A stretch of DNA of 64,000 nucleotides, taken from Puniceibacterium sediminis. GTDB taxonomy: Bacteria > Pseudomonadota > Alphaproteobacteria > Rhodobacterales > Rhodobacteraceae. Position numbers and translations under genes: made by a program. The stretch is taken from positions 1 through 64,000 of the forward strand of contig NZ_FZNN01000003.1 of assembly GCF_900188035.1 (NCBI RefSeq), given 5' to 3'. The notes under the pieces are model-generated. The model ran no database searches and was not told where the DNA came from. It worked only from the letters and a program-made list of their open reading frames with translations. Below are positions 1 through 7,872 of the stretch, piece by piece; position 1 is the stretch's first letter, and each line of letters begins with the position of its first letter.

Positions 1-167
1 ATCGTCATGTGCAGAGACCCGACGATACGCGACCCCTTCAGTGGCTTCTCTTCACCGAATTCGGTGCGCAATGCCATCAGGCCCGGCATTTCCGTCTCGG
101 CAATATCCAGTTCCTTGCGGCCATATGCGGCAAGCGCGATGTCCTTGATGATATAGTCATTCGCCAT
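1..167 (-). CDS. ahcY: Adenosylhomocysteinase, N-terminal part (gene runs off the left edge)
   Basis: Only the first 55 codons are present. They read [18 protein letters not shown] and continue through [16 protein letters not shown] to GSLHMT, which is the highly conserved start of S-adenosylhomocysteine hydrolase. The enzyme is cytosolic and NAD-dependent. It splits S-adenosylhomocysteine into adenosine and homocysteine and so keeps methyltransferases active. The ATG lies at 165-167 behind a GGAG ribosome site with 5-6 nt spacing. In Rhodobacter ahcY sits near the reg redox-regulation genes, and the same neighbourhood is kept here. The 196-bp gap to the divergent HD gene should hold the promoter. 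I looked there for an obvious SAH-type riboswitch fold and could not support one. Confidence 0.93.
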   Translation of the reverse strand, partial: MANDYIIKDIALAAYGRKELDIAETEMPGLMALRTEFGEEKPLKGSRIVGSLHMT

Positions 168-363
168 TCCGGCACTCCAATGCATGTCTTTTAGTTGAGG
201 CGGGACTACCATCCCTCGATTTGTGTCGCAACGTAGATCAGAATCCGCTTAACAAAAGGTCCCCGCCAAATGACGCAGCCCAAGACAGTCCAAACATTGC
301 ATGGCACTGTCGTCTATGCGACGTCAAAGGCCACCCCCCTGAGCCTGAGATGAGTCGCCCATC

Positions 364-957
364 ATGCCCAAACAGCCCCGCGCCTGGCAAAGAATGCTCT
401 CTGGTCGCCGTCTTGACCTGCTTGACCCCACCCCGGTGGATATCGAGATAGAGGATATTGCCCATGGCCTTGCCTTTGTCGCGCGGTGGAACGGCCAGAC
501 ACGCGGCGATCACGCCTATTCTGTCGCCGAACATTCCCTTCTGGTCGAAGCGTTGTATTCCCGCCTCTGGCCTGACGCCCCAGTAAAATGGCGGTTGGCG
601 GCCCTTTTGCACGACGCGCCCGAATATGTGATCGGCGACATGATCTCTCCCGTCAAGGCGGCTGTCGGTCCGGACTACGGCGCCTTGGATGACCGGCTGA
701 CTGCGGCCATCCATATCCGTTTTGGCCTGCCCGCGGCCATTCCCGTATCCGTCAAGAAACAGATCAAACGTGCCGACAAGATCAGCGCCTGGATGGAGTC
801 AACGCAAATCGCCGGATTTTCAGAGGCAGAGGCGAACCGCTTCTTTGGTCGCCCCGCCCCTTCGCTGATCGACGGGCTGGACATCCAGTTGCGCCCCGCA
901 CCGATGGTCCGTGCCGAATTCACCGCGCGTCACGCCAGCCTCATGGACAAACTCTAA
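364..957 (+). CDS. HD-domain metal-dependent phosphohydrolase (YfbR-like)
   Basis: A 197-residue soluble protein with the HD-superfamily metal ligands: H57 (in AEHSLLVEAL), H83-D84 (ALLHDAPEY), and an acidic pair E87/D92, with a later D in RADKISAW. This spacing matches short HD hydrolases related to the 5'-deoxynucleotidase YfbR. The substrate cannot be read from sequence; a nucleotide monophosphate is the family-based guess. The stop TAA shares one base with the ATG of the GNAT gene, so the two are translationally coupled. The ribosome site before the ATG at 364 is weak. Confidence 0.8.
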   Translation: MPKQPRAWQRMLSGRRLDLLDPTPVDIEIEDIAHGLAFVARWNGQTRGDHAYSVAEHSLLVEALYSRLWPDAPVKWRLAALLHDAPEYVIGDMISPVKAAVGPDYGALDDRLTAAIHIRFGLPAAIPVSVKKQIKRADKISAWMESTQIAGFSEAEANRFFGRPAPSLIDGLDIQLRPAPMVRAEFTARHASLMDKL

Positions 958-1427
958 TGCTGACAGTCCGCGCTGCCGGCAGGCTGGACACACGCGACAT
1001 GGCCGACCTATTGAACGCCATCGTCGCGCAGGGCGGCACCACCGCGATTTCGGAACCCTTAGCCGCCGCGGACCTGACCGCTTGGATGGCGATGGCGCCG
1101 GACCGTTCGGCCTGGCATGTGGCCGAGGATGAAACTGGTCGGATCCTGGGCTTTCAGTTCATTGAACCGCATCCGGATCTGCCGCTGGATACCTGCGATA
1201 TCGCATCATATGTCCGGATGGGCGAAACCGGTATCGGCATTGGATCCGCCCTGTTCAATGCCACAAGTGCCGCCGCCCGCGCACTTGGATACCGCGCCAT
1301 CATCGCCGTGATTCGCACGGACAATGTCGGCGGTCTGGCCTATTACCAAAGCCGTGGTTTCGAGGACTATGGCAGATGGGATGAAGCCCCCATCGCGCCT
1401 CGCATCCTCAAACGTTTCGCTCTCTGA
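957..1427 (+). CDS. GNAT-family N-acetyltransferase
   Basis: A 156-residue protein with the GNAT layout. Strands lead into an acetyl-CoA pyrophosphate loop, MGETGIGIGSALF, at about residues 83-95. The late part VIRTDNVGGLAYYQSRGFEDY is typical of motif B, with the alpha-helix and Tyr that hold CoA. Acceptor specificity is not predictable. It starts on the last base of the HD gene's stop codon, so both are probably made from one mRNA. It converges on the cytochrome gene with 19 bp between stop codons. Confidence 0.8.
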   Translation: MLTVRAAGRLDTRDMADLLNAIVAQGGTTAISEPLAAADLTAWMAMAPDRSAWHVAEDETGRILGFQFIEPHPDLPLDTCDIASYVRMGETGIGIGSALFNATSAAARALGYRAIIAVIRTDNVGGLAYYQSRGFEDYGRWDEAPIAPRILKRFAL

Positions 1428-1446
1428 GCCCCAGTGATGGCTATGA

Positions 1447-2286
1447 CTATTTCGCAGAGTCCAAGGGCGGAAGAGTGCGCAAATATGCCACCACGGCAGC
1501 CAGATCATCAGGGGCCATCTGCGCGAAGTAGCCATAGGGCATCGGTGGCAACATGGCAGACCCGTCGGGCCTTTGACCCTGCGTGATCATCACCCTGATT
1601 TCGTCATCCGTATAGTGCGCCAATCCGTCCGGCCCACTGGTCAGGTTCGACGCGACCGAGGTGCCCCAAGGCCCATGGAATTCAAATCCACCCCGCCCCA
1701 GATCTGTGCCAACCATCGGACCCATTGGCCCAATGGGCGTGTGACATTCCATGCAGTGCGAAACGGCGCTGGCCAGATAGGCCCCATATTCCGCCGTCGG
1801 TCCAGGATTCGGTGCCGTCACGCTGGCAACTGGCGGCCCGTAGGCCGGGGGAAGGTCAATGTGATAGGCCGAAGTGCCGGGGTCATTCTCAACCGTCGGA
1901 ACGGTGCGCAGATACATGACCATGGACATCAGATCGTCATCGCCAAGCCCGCGATACATGGTGAAGGGCATGGGCGGCCCGATCACACTGCCATCGGGGC
2001 GGATGCCTTCACGAATAGCACGGGCAAATTCGGTATCGGTCCAACCCGCCACGCGACCACCGGGCGTAATATTGGCCGCAACCGCAAAAAAGGCAGGGTT
2101 ATCTTCGACGACGCGCCCCGAAAGCTCTTTGGCCATATCCGGCCCCGTCGGGCCGAGTGGCGTGTGGCAGTTGCCACAACCTGCGGGGCCTTGCACCAGA
2201 TAGGCACCTCGCTCCACGCTTGGCGCCGCCACTGCCGCGAACGTCATCAGAAACGATGCGGACGCAGCGCTGATTAATATCTTCAT
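1447..2286 (-). CDS. Di-heme c-type cytochrome, exported
   Basis: This 279-residue protein has a Sec signal peptide (about 1-21, ending VAAPS) and two c-type heme sites: CGNCH at 37-41 and CMECH at about 176-180. Two similar halves repeat the pattern GxYL....HC..CHTP.GP, followed by Met-rich stretches that could give the distal ligands (e.g. PPMPF, PPMPY). This fits the double cytochrome c family that passes electrons from periplasmic dehydrogenases. It lies directly downstream of regA, in the place where Rhodobacter capsulatus carries hvrA. Co-transcription with senC-regA is possible (74-bp gap) but unproven. The partner dehydrogenase is not in the window. Confidence 0.85.
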   Translation of the reverse strand: MKILISAASASFLMTFAAVAAPSVERGAYLVQGPAGCGNCHTPLGPTGPDMAKELSGRVVEDNPAFFAVAANITPGGRVAGWTDTEFARAIREGIRPDGSVIGPPMPFTMYRGLGDDDLMSMVMYLRTVPTVENDPGTSAYHIDLPPAYGPPVASVTAPNPGPTAEYGAYLASAVSHCMECHTPIGPMGPMVGTDLGRGGFEFHGPWGTSVASNLTSGPDGLAHYTDDEIRVMITQGQRPDGSAMLPPMPYGYFAQMAPDDLAAVVAYLRTLPPLDSAK

Positions 2287-2360
2287 GTTAAACTCTCTGC
2301 CGTAAATGACCTTACGTCACCATAACACCAACAGTGAGTCGCGCATTCAGAAATCTGAAG

Positions 2361-2918
2361 TCAGCGGGGACTTCGTTTCGCCAGGATACGCTGAAGCGTC
2401 CGTCGGTGCATATTTAGCCGCCGCGCGGTTTCCGACACGTTGCGGTCGCACAATTCGTATACCCGCTGGATATGTTCCCAACGCACGCGATCTGCGGACA
2501 TCGGGTTTTCAGGCGGGGGCGGAAGGTCATCGGTCTTGGCCAGCAGGGCGTTGGTTATATCCGTCGCGTCCGCCGGTTTGGACAGGTAGTCTGTTGCGCC
2601 AATCTTGACCGCAGCCACAGCCGTCGCAATCGCGCCGTACCCCGTCAGCACCACAACCCGGCAATCGGGCCGTTTTTCGCGCAGCACTTCGACCACATCC
2701 AGACCGTTGCCATCCTCTAGCCGCAGATCGACCACGGCATAGGCTGGCGGGCGGGCGGTGGCAAACGCCGATCCGGCTGCAACCGAACCGGCCATCTCTA
2801 CCTCGAAACCACGTTTTTCCATGGCCTTGGCAAGGCGACGCAGAAAAGGTTCATCATCATCCACCAAAAGCAGAGTCCGATCATCCCCCAATTCGTCTAC
2901 TGCGCGTTCTGCTGCCAC
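2361..2918 (-). CDS. regA: Redox response regulator RegA/PrrA
   Basis: A 185-residue two-domain regulator. The receiver domain has the acidic pocket VDDDE (19-23), phospho-acceptor D64 in VVDLRLEDG, the TG switch in VVLTGYG, and the K of LSKPAD. A proline-rich linker (LPPPPENP) leads to a Fis-type helix-turn-helix at the C-terminus (VSETARRLNMHRRTLQRIL). Length and the near-invariant C-terminus identify RegA/PrrA/ActR, the global regulator of photosynthesis, carbon and nitrogen fixation and respiration in response to oxygen. It follows senC on the same strand with a 77-bp gap. Its cognate kinase RegB is divergent. Confidence 0.95.
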   Translation of the reverse strand: MAAERAVDELGDDRTLLLVDDDEPFLRRLAKAMEKRGFEVEMAGSVAAGSAFATARPPAYAVVDLRLEDGNGLDVVEVLREKRPDCRVVVLTGYGAIATAVAAVKIGATDYLSKPADATDITNALLAKTDDLPPPPENPMSADRVRWEHIQRVYELCDRNVSETARRLNMHRRTLQRILAKRSPR

Positions 2919-2995
2919 TTCCGACCCTCCAGTCAGGACTTGTCTGTCCTGTCACTTAACCTGCGACACAAGGAGGGTCAAATTATCCTGAAAAC

Positions 2996-3616
2996 TCAGA
3001 GTTTTTCTACGAAACACCCGACCCGTTCCGCCACCTGATCGGCACTCAGATCGTTGCGGAAATATTCCACGAAGCCGTATTCCGGCAGCACCAGATAGGT
3101 AAAGGTCGAATGATCGACCAGATAGTACTCATCGTCAGCTTCCTGCGCCTTGTAGTAGGTGCGATAGGCCTGACTTGCCGCCTTGATCTGCTCTGGGCTG
3201 CCTGTCAGCCCAACCATCCGATCGTGCATATTGGCTACATAGTATGCCATCACCTCGGGTGTGTCGCGCTGCGGATCAATGGTGATAAAGACCGGCGTCA
3301 CCTCTTCTCCATTTTCTTCAAGTATATCAACAGCCTCAGCGTTTCTGGCGTTATCTATGGGGCAGATATCTGGACAGAAGGTGTAGCCGAAATAGACCAA
3401 CGACGGCTTGGTGATCACATCCTTGCTGCTCACTGTCTTTCCGGTGGTATCCACCAGGGTAAAGTCTCCGCCGATGGTGTCTGACCCGCCGGCGATCTGC
3501 GACGACCGGCAGTCGGCAAAAATATCATCCCCGGTTCGGGGCATCGTGACGTACCAGATTCCGGCCACCAATGCGGCGATGGCGGTCCCTGCAGCAAGGG
3601 CGGCGATGCGGCTCAT
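2996..3616 (-). CDS. senC: SCO1/SenC/PrrC copper chaperone
   Basis: A thioredoxin-fold protein anchored by an N-terminal membrane helix (about residues 4-23), facing the periplasm. Copper ligands are the cysteines of FCPDICP (81 and 85 from the start used here) and the His of LVDHSTF (169). The family delivers copper to the CuA/CuB centres of cytochrome oxidase and can relay redox state to RegB. I chose ATG 3616 because AGGA lies 8 nt upstream. An ATG at 3631 would add MRKHK without a better ribosome site. It is first in the senC-regA unit, 85 bp from the divergent regB. Confidence 0.92.
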   Translation of the reverse strand: MSRIAALAAGTAIAALVAGIWYVTMPRTGDDIFADCRSSQIAGGSDTIGGDFTLVDTTGKTVSSKDVITKPSLVYFGYTFCPDICPIDNARNAEAVDILEENGEEVTPVFITIDPQRDTPEVMAYYVANMHDRMVGLTGSPEQIKAASQAYRTYYKAQEADDEYYLVDHSTFTYLVLPEYGFVEYFRNDLSADQVAERVGCFVEKL

Positions 3617-3640
3617 CTTATGTTTCCTCATGTTTTCTGC

Positions 3641-3664
3641 GTCGTTGCCTAACAGGCCTGCGAC
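3641..3664. promoter_or_regulatory. Imperfect dyad in the regB/senC divergent promoter region
   Basis: The 85-bp gap between senC and regB holds a two-step dyad: GTCG (3641-3644) and GCCT (3647-3650) mirrored by AGGC (3654-3657) and CGAC (3661-3664). Its left half, GCGTCGTT, resembles the GCG-C-TT half of reported RegA sites. In Rhodobacter this interval is the autoregulated promoter. Calling it a RegA site is inference. Confidence 0.35.
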
Positions 3665-3701
3665 ACCTAAGAATTGCTTTCATCCGTGCAAGGAAGCGTA
3701 C

Positions 3702-5099
3702 ATGTCTTCGACCGAAATCGGCCTGATGGGGGAACACAACCGCAGCAACTGGATCCGCTTGCGGACCATCATCCTGCTGCGCTGGTTCGCCATCGTCGGC
3801 CAGCTTGCCGCGCTTACGGTGGCAGAGTGGCTGTTCAACCTCCAGCTTGAACTCGGCCTCTGTTACCTTGCCGTGGGCGTGTCCGTCATGGGCAATATGG
3901 TCGCAATCTTTGTGTTTCCCGAGAACAAACGCCTTTCGGAATCCGAAAACCTGCTGATGGTGATGTTCGACCTGCTTCAGCTGTGTTTCCTGCTTTACCT
4001 CACAGGCGGGCTGAACAACCCGTTTTCGCTTCTGGTTCTGGGGCCGGTGACCGTGTCCGCGGCTGTTCTGCCCCTGCGTTCGACCGTGATGTTGGGCGGG
4101 ACCGCCTTTGCCCTGATCACTGCACTGGTGGTCTGGCACCTGCCACTTCGCACCGAAGCGGGAGAGGTTTTACGGCTGCCCGACATCTTTGTCTTTGGCC
4201 AATGGGCGGCAATCAGTATCGCGCTGATCTTTATTTCGATCTACGCGCGGCGCATCACAACAGAAATGCACTCCATGTCCGATGCGCTCGCCGCCACCCA
4301 GATGGCTTTGGCACGGGCGCAAAAGCTGAATGATCTGGGCGGGGTGATCGCTGCCACTGCGCATGAGCTTGGCACACCACTGGCAACGATCAAACTGACG
4401 TCTTCGGAGCTGATCGAAGAGCTGGCTGACCACCCGGATTTGCAGGACGACGCGCGGCTGATACGGGAACAAGCGGACCGGTGCCGCGATATCCTGCGGT
4501 CGATGGGCCGCGTCGGAAAGGATGACCTGCATATGCGTCAGGCTCCTCTGACCGAAGTCATCCGAGAGGCGGCAGAGCCCCATCAGGGTCGCGGCAAGGA
4601 AATCCACATCGAAGACGGTCCAACCGGCAGTGGCGTATTCGGCCAACCACAGATCCTGCGGCGCCCAGAGATCATCCACGGCCTGCGGAACCTGGTGCAG
4701 AACGCAGTTGATTTCGCCCGGGCGAATATCTGGATCGAAACCCTCTGGACTGACAGTACCGTGTCGATCCGCATTATTGACGACGGGCAGGGATTTCCCC
4801 CCCATCTTATCGGTCGTATCGGCGATCCTTTTGTCCGCCAGCGGCGCAACACTGTCGACAGAAGGTCCCGACCGGAGTACGAAGGTATGGGCCTTGGTCT
4901 GTTCATTGCCAAGACTCTGCTCGAACGTACAGGTGCCGAGCTGAGCTTTGCCAACGGGTCCCATCCATTTGTGCCTTCGACCCAGCAGGGCGAACGCCGA
5001 GGTGCCATAGTCGAGGTCGTCTGGCCCCGCTCCAAGATCGTCTCTGAAGTCGGCCAGCGCGGCGTCGCTATGGGAGAGAATCGACCGCTCGAAGCCTGA
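3702..5099 (+). CDS. regB: Redox sensor histidine kinase RegB/PrrB
   Basis: A 465-residue membrane kinase. About six hydrophobic segments fill residues 20-180, including the quinone-sensing heptapeptide GGLNNPF at 102-108. The H-box AHELGTPLA carries H221. The redox-active cysteine is C261 in DRCRDIL. The ATPase domain shows the N-box (LRNLVQNAV), DDGQGFPP and GMGLGLFIAK. R. capsulatus RegB has H225 and C265, so the spacing is preserved. The reading frame is open upstream, but ATG 3702 with AGGA 8 nt before it gives the expected length and start. It senses oxygen via the respiratory quinone pool and phosphorylates RegA. Confidence 0.95.
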   Translation: MSSTEIGLMGEHNRSNWIRLRTIILLRWFAIVGQLAALTVAEWLFNLQLELGLCYLAVGVSVMGNMVAIFVFPENKRLSESENLLMVMFDLLQLCFLLYLTGGLNNPFSLLVLGPVTVSAAVLPLRSTVMLGGTAFALITALVVWHLPLRTEAGEVLRLPDIFVFGQWAAISIALIFISIYARRITTEMHSMSDALAATQMALARAQKLNDLGGVIAATAHELGTPLATIKLTSSELIEELADHPDLQDDARLIREQADRCRDILRSMGRVGKDDLHMRQAPLTEVIREAAEPHQGRGKEIHIEDGPTGSGVFGQPQILRRPEIIHGLRNLVQNAVDFARANIWIETLWTDSTVSIRIIDDGQGFPPHLIGRIGDPFVRQRRNTVDRRSRPEYEGMGLGLFIAKTLLERTGAELSFANGSHPFVPSTQQGERRGAIVEVVWPRSKIVSEVGQRGVAMGENRPLEA

Positions 5100-5180
5100 C
5101 CCAGCGTCACCAGGCCTGGGTAACACCTTGTTAATCCTATCCATCACACTTGCGTCTGGGTGGTATCACGACTGTTGGAG

Positions 5181-6710
5181 ATGACTTTGGACGTTATTCT
5201 TGCTCTTGGAATTGGAGTCTGCGCAAGTTTCGCAGCCCTTTTAGGATGCTTGATCCTCTTCAGTCGCAACCCAAAGGTCCGTACCGTCGTCAAGCCGACC
5301 AAATCAGACGATGACATCGTGTTCCTCATGCGCAGCGGCCGGATTTATAGTGCAAGCGATTCTGCCCGCCAGCTTTTGACTGGCATCCCGTTCGACGATG
5401 CAGAATGGCAGCAGATCCACAAGTTGCTGGTTGCCGTCTTTCCCGACCTCCCGGCAGAAGAACCCAAAAAATCGCTGGTCCTGCACGCAAAAAATCAACC
5501 GGAATGCAGACTCGCGGTGCAGCCGGATATCGACGGCTTACGGGTTGAACTGTTTGGTCCTGCGCCTTCACCAGCAGAAATGACGCTATGCATCCTGCAA
5601 AGCGCCGAACTTGACATGCTGCGCGTTGCAATGGCCTCGATCGCTAGTCCATTTTGGGAAAGCGACGCACAAGGCCGTGTCATCTGGGCCAATGCCGCCT
5701 ATCGTGACCTTTGTGACAAGATCGGCACGGAACAGCCAGACGCCGCGCTGTTCGACATCGCCATGCCCAAGACGCCTGAGCCGACGCGGTGCCGCACCAG
5801 TATCTCTGATACAGCGCGCGAAAATCACCGCTGGTTTGAAATCACCTCGCGACAGTCGAACGGAACCTGGCTGCACCACGGGATAGATATAGACGCGGTC
5901 GTCCGGGCCGAGACGGCACAACGCAATTTCCTTCAGACCCTGACCAAAACCTTTGCATATCTTCCGATCGGTCTTGCCGTGTTCGACCGCAACCGGCAGC
6001 TTGCCCTGTTCAATCCAGCGTTGATCGACCTCACGTCGCTGTCGGCAGATTTCCTGACAGGGCGTCCCAACCTGTTGTCCTTTTTCGATCATATGCGCGA
6101 AAACCGCATGATGCCGGAACCCAAAAGTTATTCCGGCTGGCGCGAACAGATGGCGGAACTGGTCGCTGCGGCAAGCGATGACCGCTATTCAGAAGTCTGG
6201 TCGCTGCCGTCTGGCCTGACTTACAAGATCACGGGACGACCCCATCCCGATGGCGCCATCGCATTTCTGATCGAAGACATCAGTGCGGAAATCTCGCTGA
6301 CCCGCCGATTCCGGGCGGAAATGGAGTTGAACCAGTCTGTACTGGACGCTTTCGATCACGCTGTCGCTGTCTTCTCACATCTTGGAGTGCTCACCTTTTG
6401 CAATACCGCATATCGCGAGTTGTGGAATACCGACCCCGACAGCACATTAGCCGAAATGACGGTGCTCGACGCGACACTGCATTGGCAGTCTTCTTGCGAA
6501 GCCAGCCCGATCTGGCCCGAGCTGCGCGATTTCGTTCTGGATGGTCAGGACCGCGCCACTTGGGATGCAGAACTCACACTAAGGAACGGCATGATCGTAG
6601 ATTGCACGGTTGAGCCCGTTTCCGGTGGCGCTACTGTCGTGTGCTTTAAACAGTCCGAGCAGCGCATGGTTTCGGCGCCCCCCCGGCTGCGCCTGACCAG
6701 CGAGGGCTGA
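5181..6710 (+). CDS. Membrane-anchored PAS-domain protein without a kinase domain
   Basis: About 509 residues. One N-terminal membrane helix (LALGIGVCASFAALLGCLIL) is followed by several PAS-like blocks, visible as the recurring pattern W..D..G.V.WAN..Y (near residue 165) and related ones at LAVFDRNRQLALFNPAL and AVFSHLGVLTFCNTAYRELW. It ends after the last PAS block: there is no H-box, ATPase, GGDEF, EAL or HTH. It follows regB by 80 bp and may be co-transcribed. Starts are ambiguous: ATG 5181 has GGAG touching it, and GTG 5160 has no ribosome site. The ligand and partner are unknown. Confidence 0.75.
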   Translation: MTLDVILALGIGVCASFAALLGCLILFSRNPKVRTVVKPTKSDDDIVFLMRSGRIYSASDSARQLLTGIPFDDAEWQQIHKLLVAVFPDLPAEEPKKSLVLHAKNQPECRLAVQPDIDGLRVELFGPAPSPAEMTLCILQSAELDMLRVAMASIASPFWESDAQGRVIWANAAYRDLCDKIGTEQPDAALFDIAMPKTPEPTRCRTSISDTARENHRWFEITSRQSNGTWLHHGIDIDAVVRAETAQRNFLQTLTKTFAYLPIGLAVFDRNRQLALFNPALIDLTSLSADFLTGRPNLLSFFDHMRENRMMPEPKSYSGWREQMAELVAAASDDRYSEVWSLPSGLTYKITGRPHPDGAIAFLIEDISAEISLTRRFRAEMELNQSVLDAFDHAVAVFSHLGVLTFCNTAYRELWNTDPDSTLAEMTVLDATLHWQSSCEASPIWPELRDFVLDGQDRATWDAELTLRNGMIVDCTVEPVSGGATVVCFKQSEQRMVSAPPRLRLTSEG

Positions 6711-6751
6711 TCCGGGTTGCAGTGGCGGACAGTGCAGGTAAAGCTGCCCGC

Positions 6752-6895
6752 ATGATCACTGACCAATACCTTAGATTTACCACGCCGTGCGATACAGCCC
6801 GTCCGGCGCAGGCCGTTGCACACATGTGCTGCAGTCCGTTGGGCGATTCCATGACAGGCCTGATCTTTGACTTCTGCGCACCGGTAGCGGCATGA
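6752..6895 (+). pseudogene. tsaE: Probable remnant of tsaE (tRNA t6A ATPase)
   Basis: A 47-codon open frame starts MITDQYLRFTTPCDTARPAQ and overlaps the next gene by 4 nt (ATGA). In Roseobacter-type genomes I expect tsaE, about 160 codons, exactly here between the PAS gene and the phosphotransferase. The first part resembles a TsaE N-terminus (DTA..AQA.A). The last part (LGDSMTGLIFDFCAPV) resembles its C-terminal region. The P-loop and Walker B middle is missing. I infer an internal deletion. The family match is from memory and unverified. It could instead be an unrelated short frame. Confidence 0.35.
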
Positions 6896-7872
6896 CACGG
6901 TCCTTTCTGGCTGAAGCGGGCTGGTCAGGGGCCGCGATGACGCCCATTGCGGGCGATGCCTCGGCCCGCCGCTACACCCGCCTTGCTCGCGACGGTGACA
7001 CCGCCATCCTCATGCAGGATCCCGATGGTGACACCGCGCTTTTTGCCCGGTTATCCCGCCATCTGACCAGTCTTGGCCTTAGCGCACCCCAAATCCTTGC
7101 CGATGATCACACCAACGGGCTACTTCTGATCGAGGATCTGGGCGACGCCCTTTTCGCAACGTTGTCCGCCGCCGATCCGGCACAGGAAACAGCGCTCTAT
7201 CTCGCCGCCACCGAAACCCTTCTGACGCTGCATCGGCAATCCGCTCCGGCGCTGGACGCCGCCACCCCACCTAAACTGGCGCAGATGACCGACCTTGCCT
7301 TTGACTGCTACCTCGTCAACGCGACCGGCAATGTCGCGCCACAAGCCAAGGCCGATTGCATCGCCGAGTTTGAGGCAGCTCTAGCCACCCATGCGCCCGA
7401 CACCGATGTGATGATCCTGCGTGACTTTCACGCGGAAAACCTGATTTGGTTGCCTGACCGCGTGGGCCCGGCCCGGACCGGACTGCTCGACTTTCAGGAC
7501 GCGCTGCAGGGTCACCGTGCCTATGACCTTGCTTCGCTGCTCACCGACGCGCGCCGCGACGTGTCCCGGTCGACAGCCGATGGCGTCATCCGCCACTATG
7601 TGACCAAAAGCGGGCTTTCCGATGCCGACTTCCGCTCCGCGCTCGCGGTTTTGGGCGCCCAGCGCAACCTGCGCATTCTAGGCGTATTCGCCCGCCTCGC
7701 CAGAAATGGAAAATCGCAGTATCTGAACCTGATGCACCGGGTCTGGGGTCACCTGCAAACCGACCTCGCACACCCGGCGCTGGCACCTGTCGCGGCGATC
7801 CTCAATCCGGTACTGCCGCCGCCAACCCCTGACATCCTCGCCAGACTGAGACTCTCATGCCCGACGCAGTAA
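6892..7872 (+). CDS. amgK: Aminoglycoside-phosphotransferase-family kinase, AmgK-like
   Basis: A 326-residue kinase of the APH fold. The N-lobe has AGDASARRYTRL and LIEDLGD. The catalytic loop is RDFHAENLIWL (D in HAEN context) and the metal loop is LLDFQDALQGH with YDLASLL after it. Pairing with a MurU-like nucleotidyltransferase points to AmgK, the anomeric N-acetylmuramate/N-acetylglucosamine kinase of cell-wall sugar recycling. The neighbour overlaps by 16 nt, so the two are almost certainly translated together. The assignment rests on this pairing; the fold alone would allow other sugar kinases. Confidence 0.78.
   Translation: MTRSFLAEAGWSGAAMTPIAGDASARRYTRLARDGDTAILMQDPDGDTALFARLSRHLTSLGLSAPQILADDHTNGLLLIEDLGDALFATLSAADPAQETALYLAATETLLTLHRQSAPALDAATPPKLAQMTDLAFDCYLVNATGNVAPQAKADCIAEFEAALATHAPDTDVMILRDFHAENLIWLPDRVGPARTGLLDFQDALQGHRAYDLASLLTDARRDVSRSTADGVIRHYVTKSGLSDADFRSALAVLGAQRNLRILGVFARLARNGKSQYLNLMHRVWGHLQTDLAHPALAPVAAILNPVLPPPTPDILARLRLSCPTQ

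Noticed and set aside
168-363. Riboswitch upstream of ahcY
   Set aside because: Only a short GGGA/TCCC stem is visible. I could not fold the conserved core of an SAH or SAM/SAH riboswitch.
6868-6930. P-loop-like TGSGMT just before and at the start of the AmgK-like kinase, as a shifted TsaE Walker A
   Set aside because: A stop codon lies directly upstream in that frame, and MTRSFLAEAGW is the normal kinase N-terminus.
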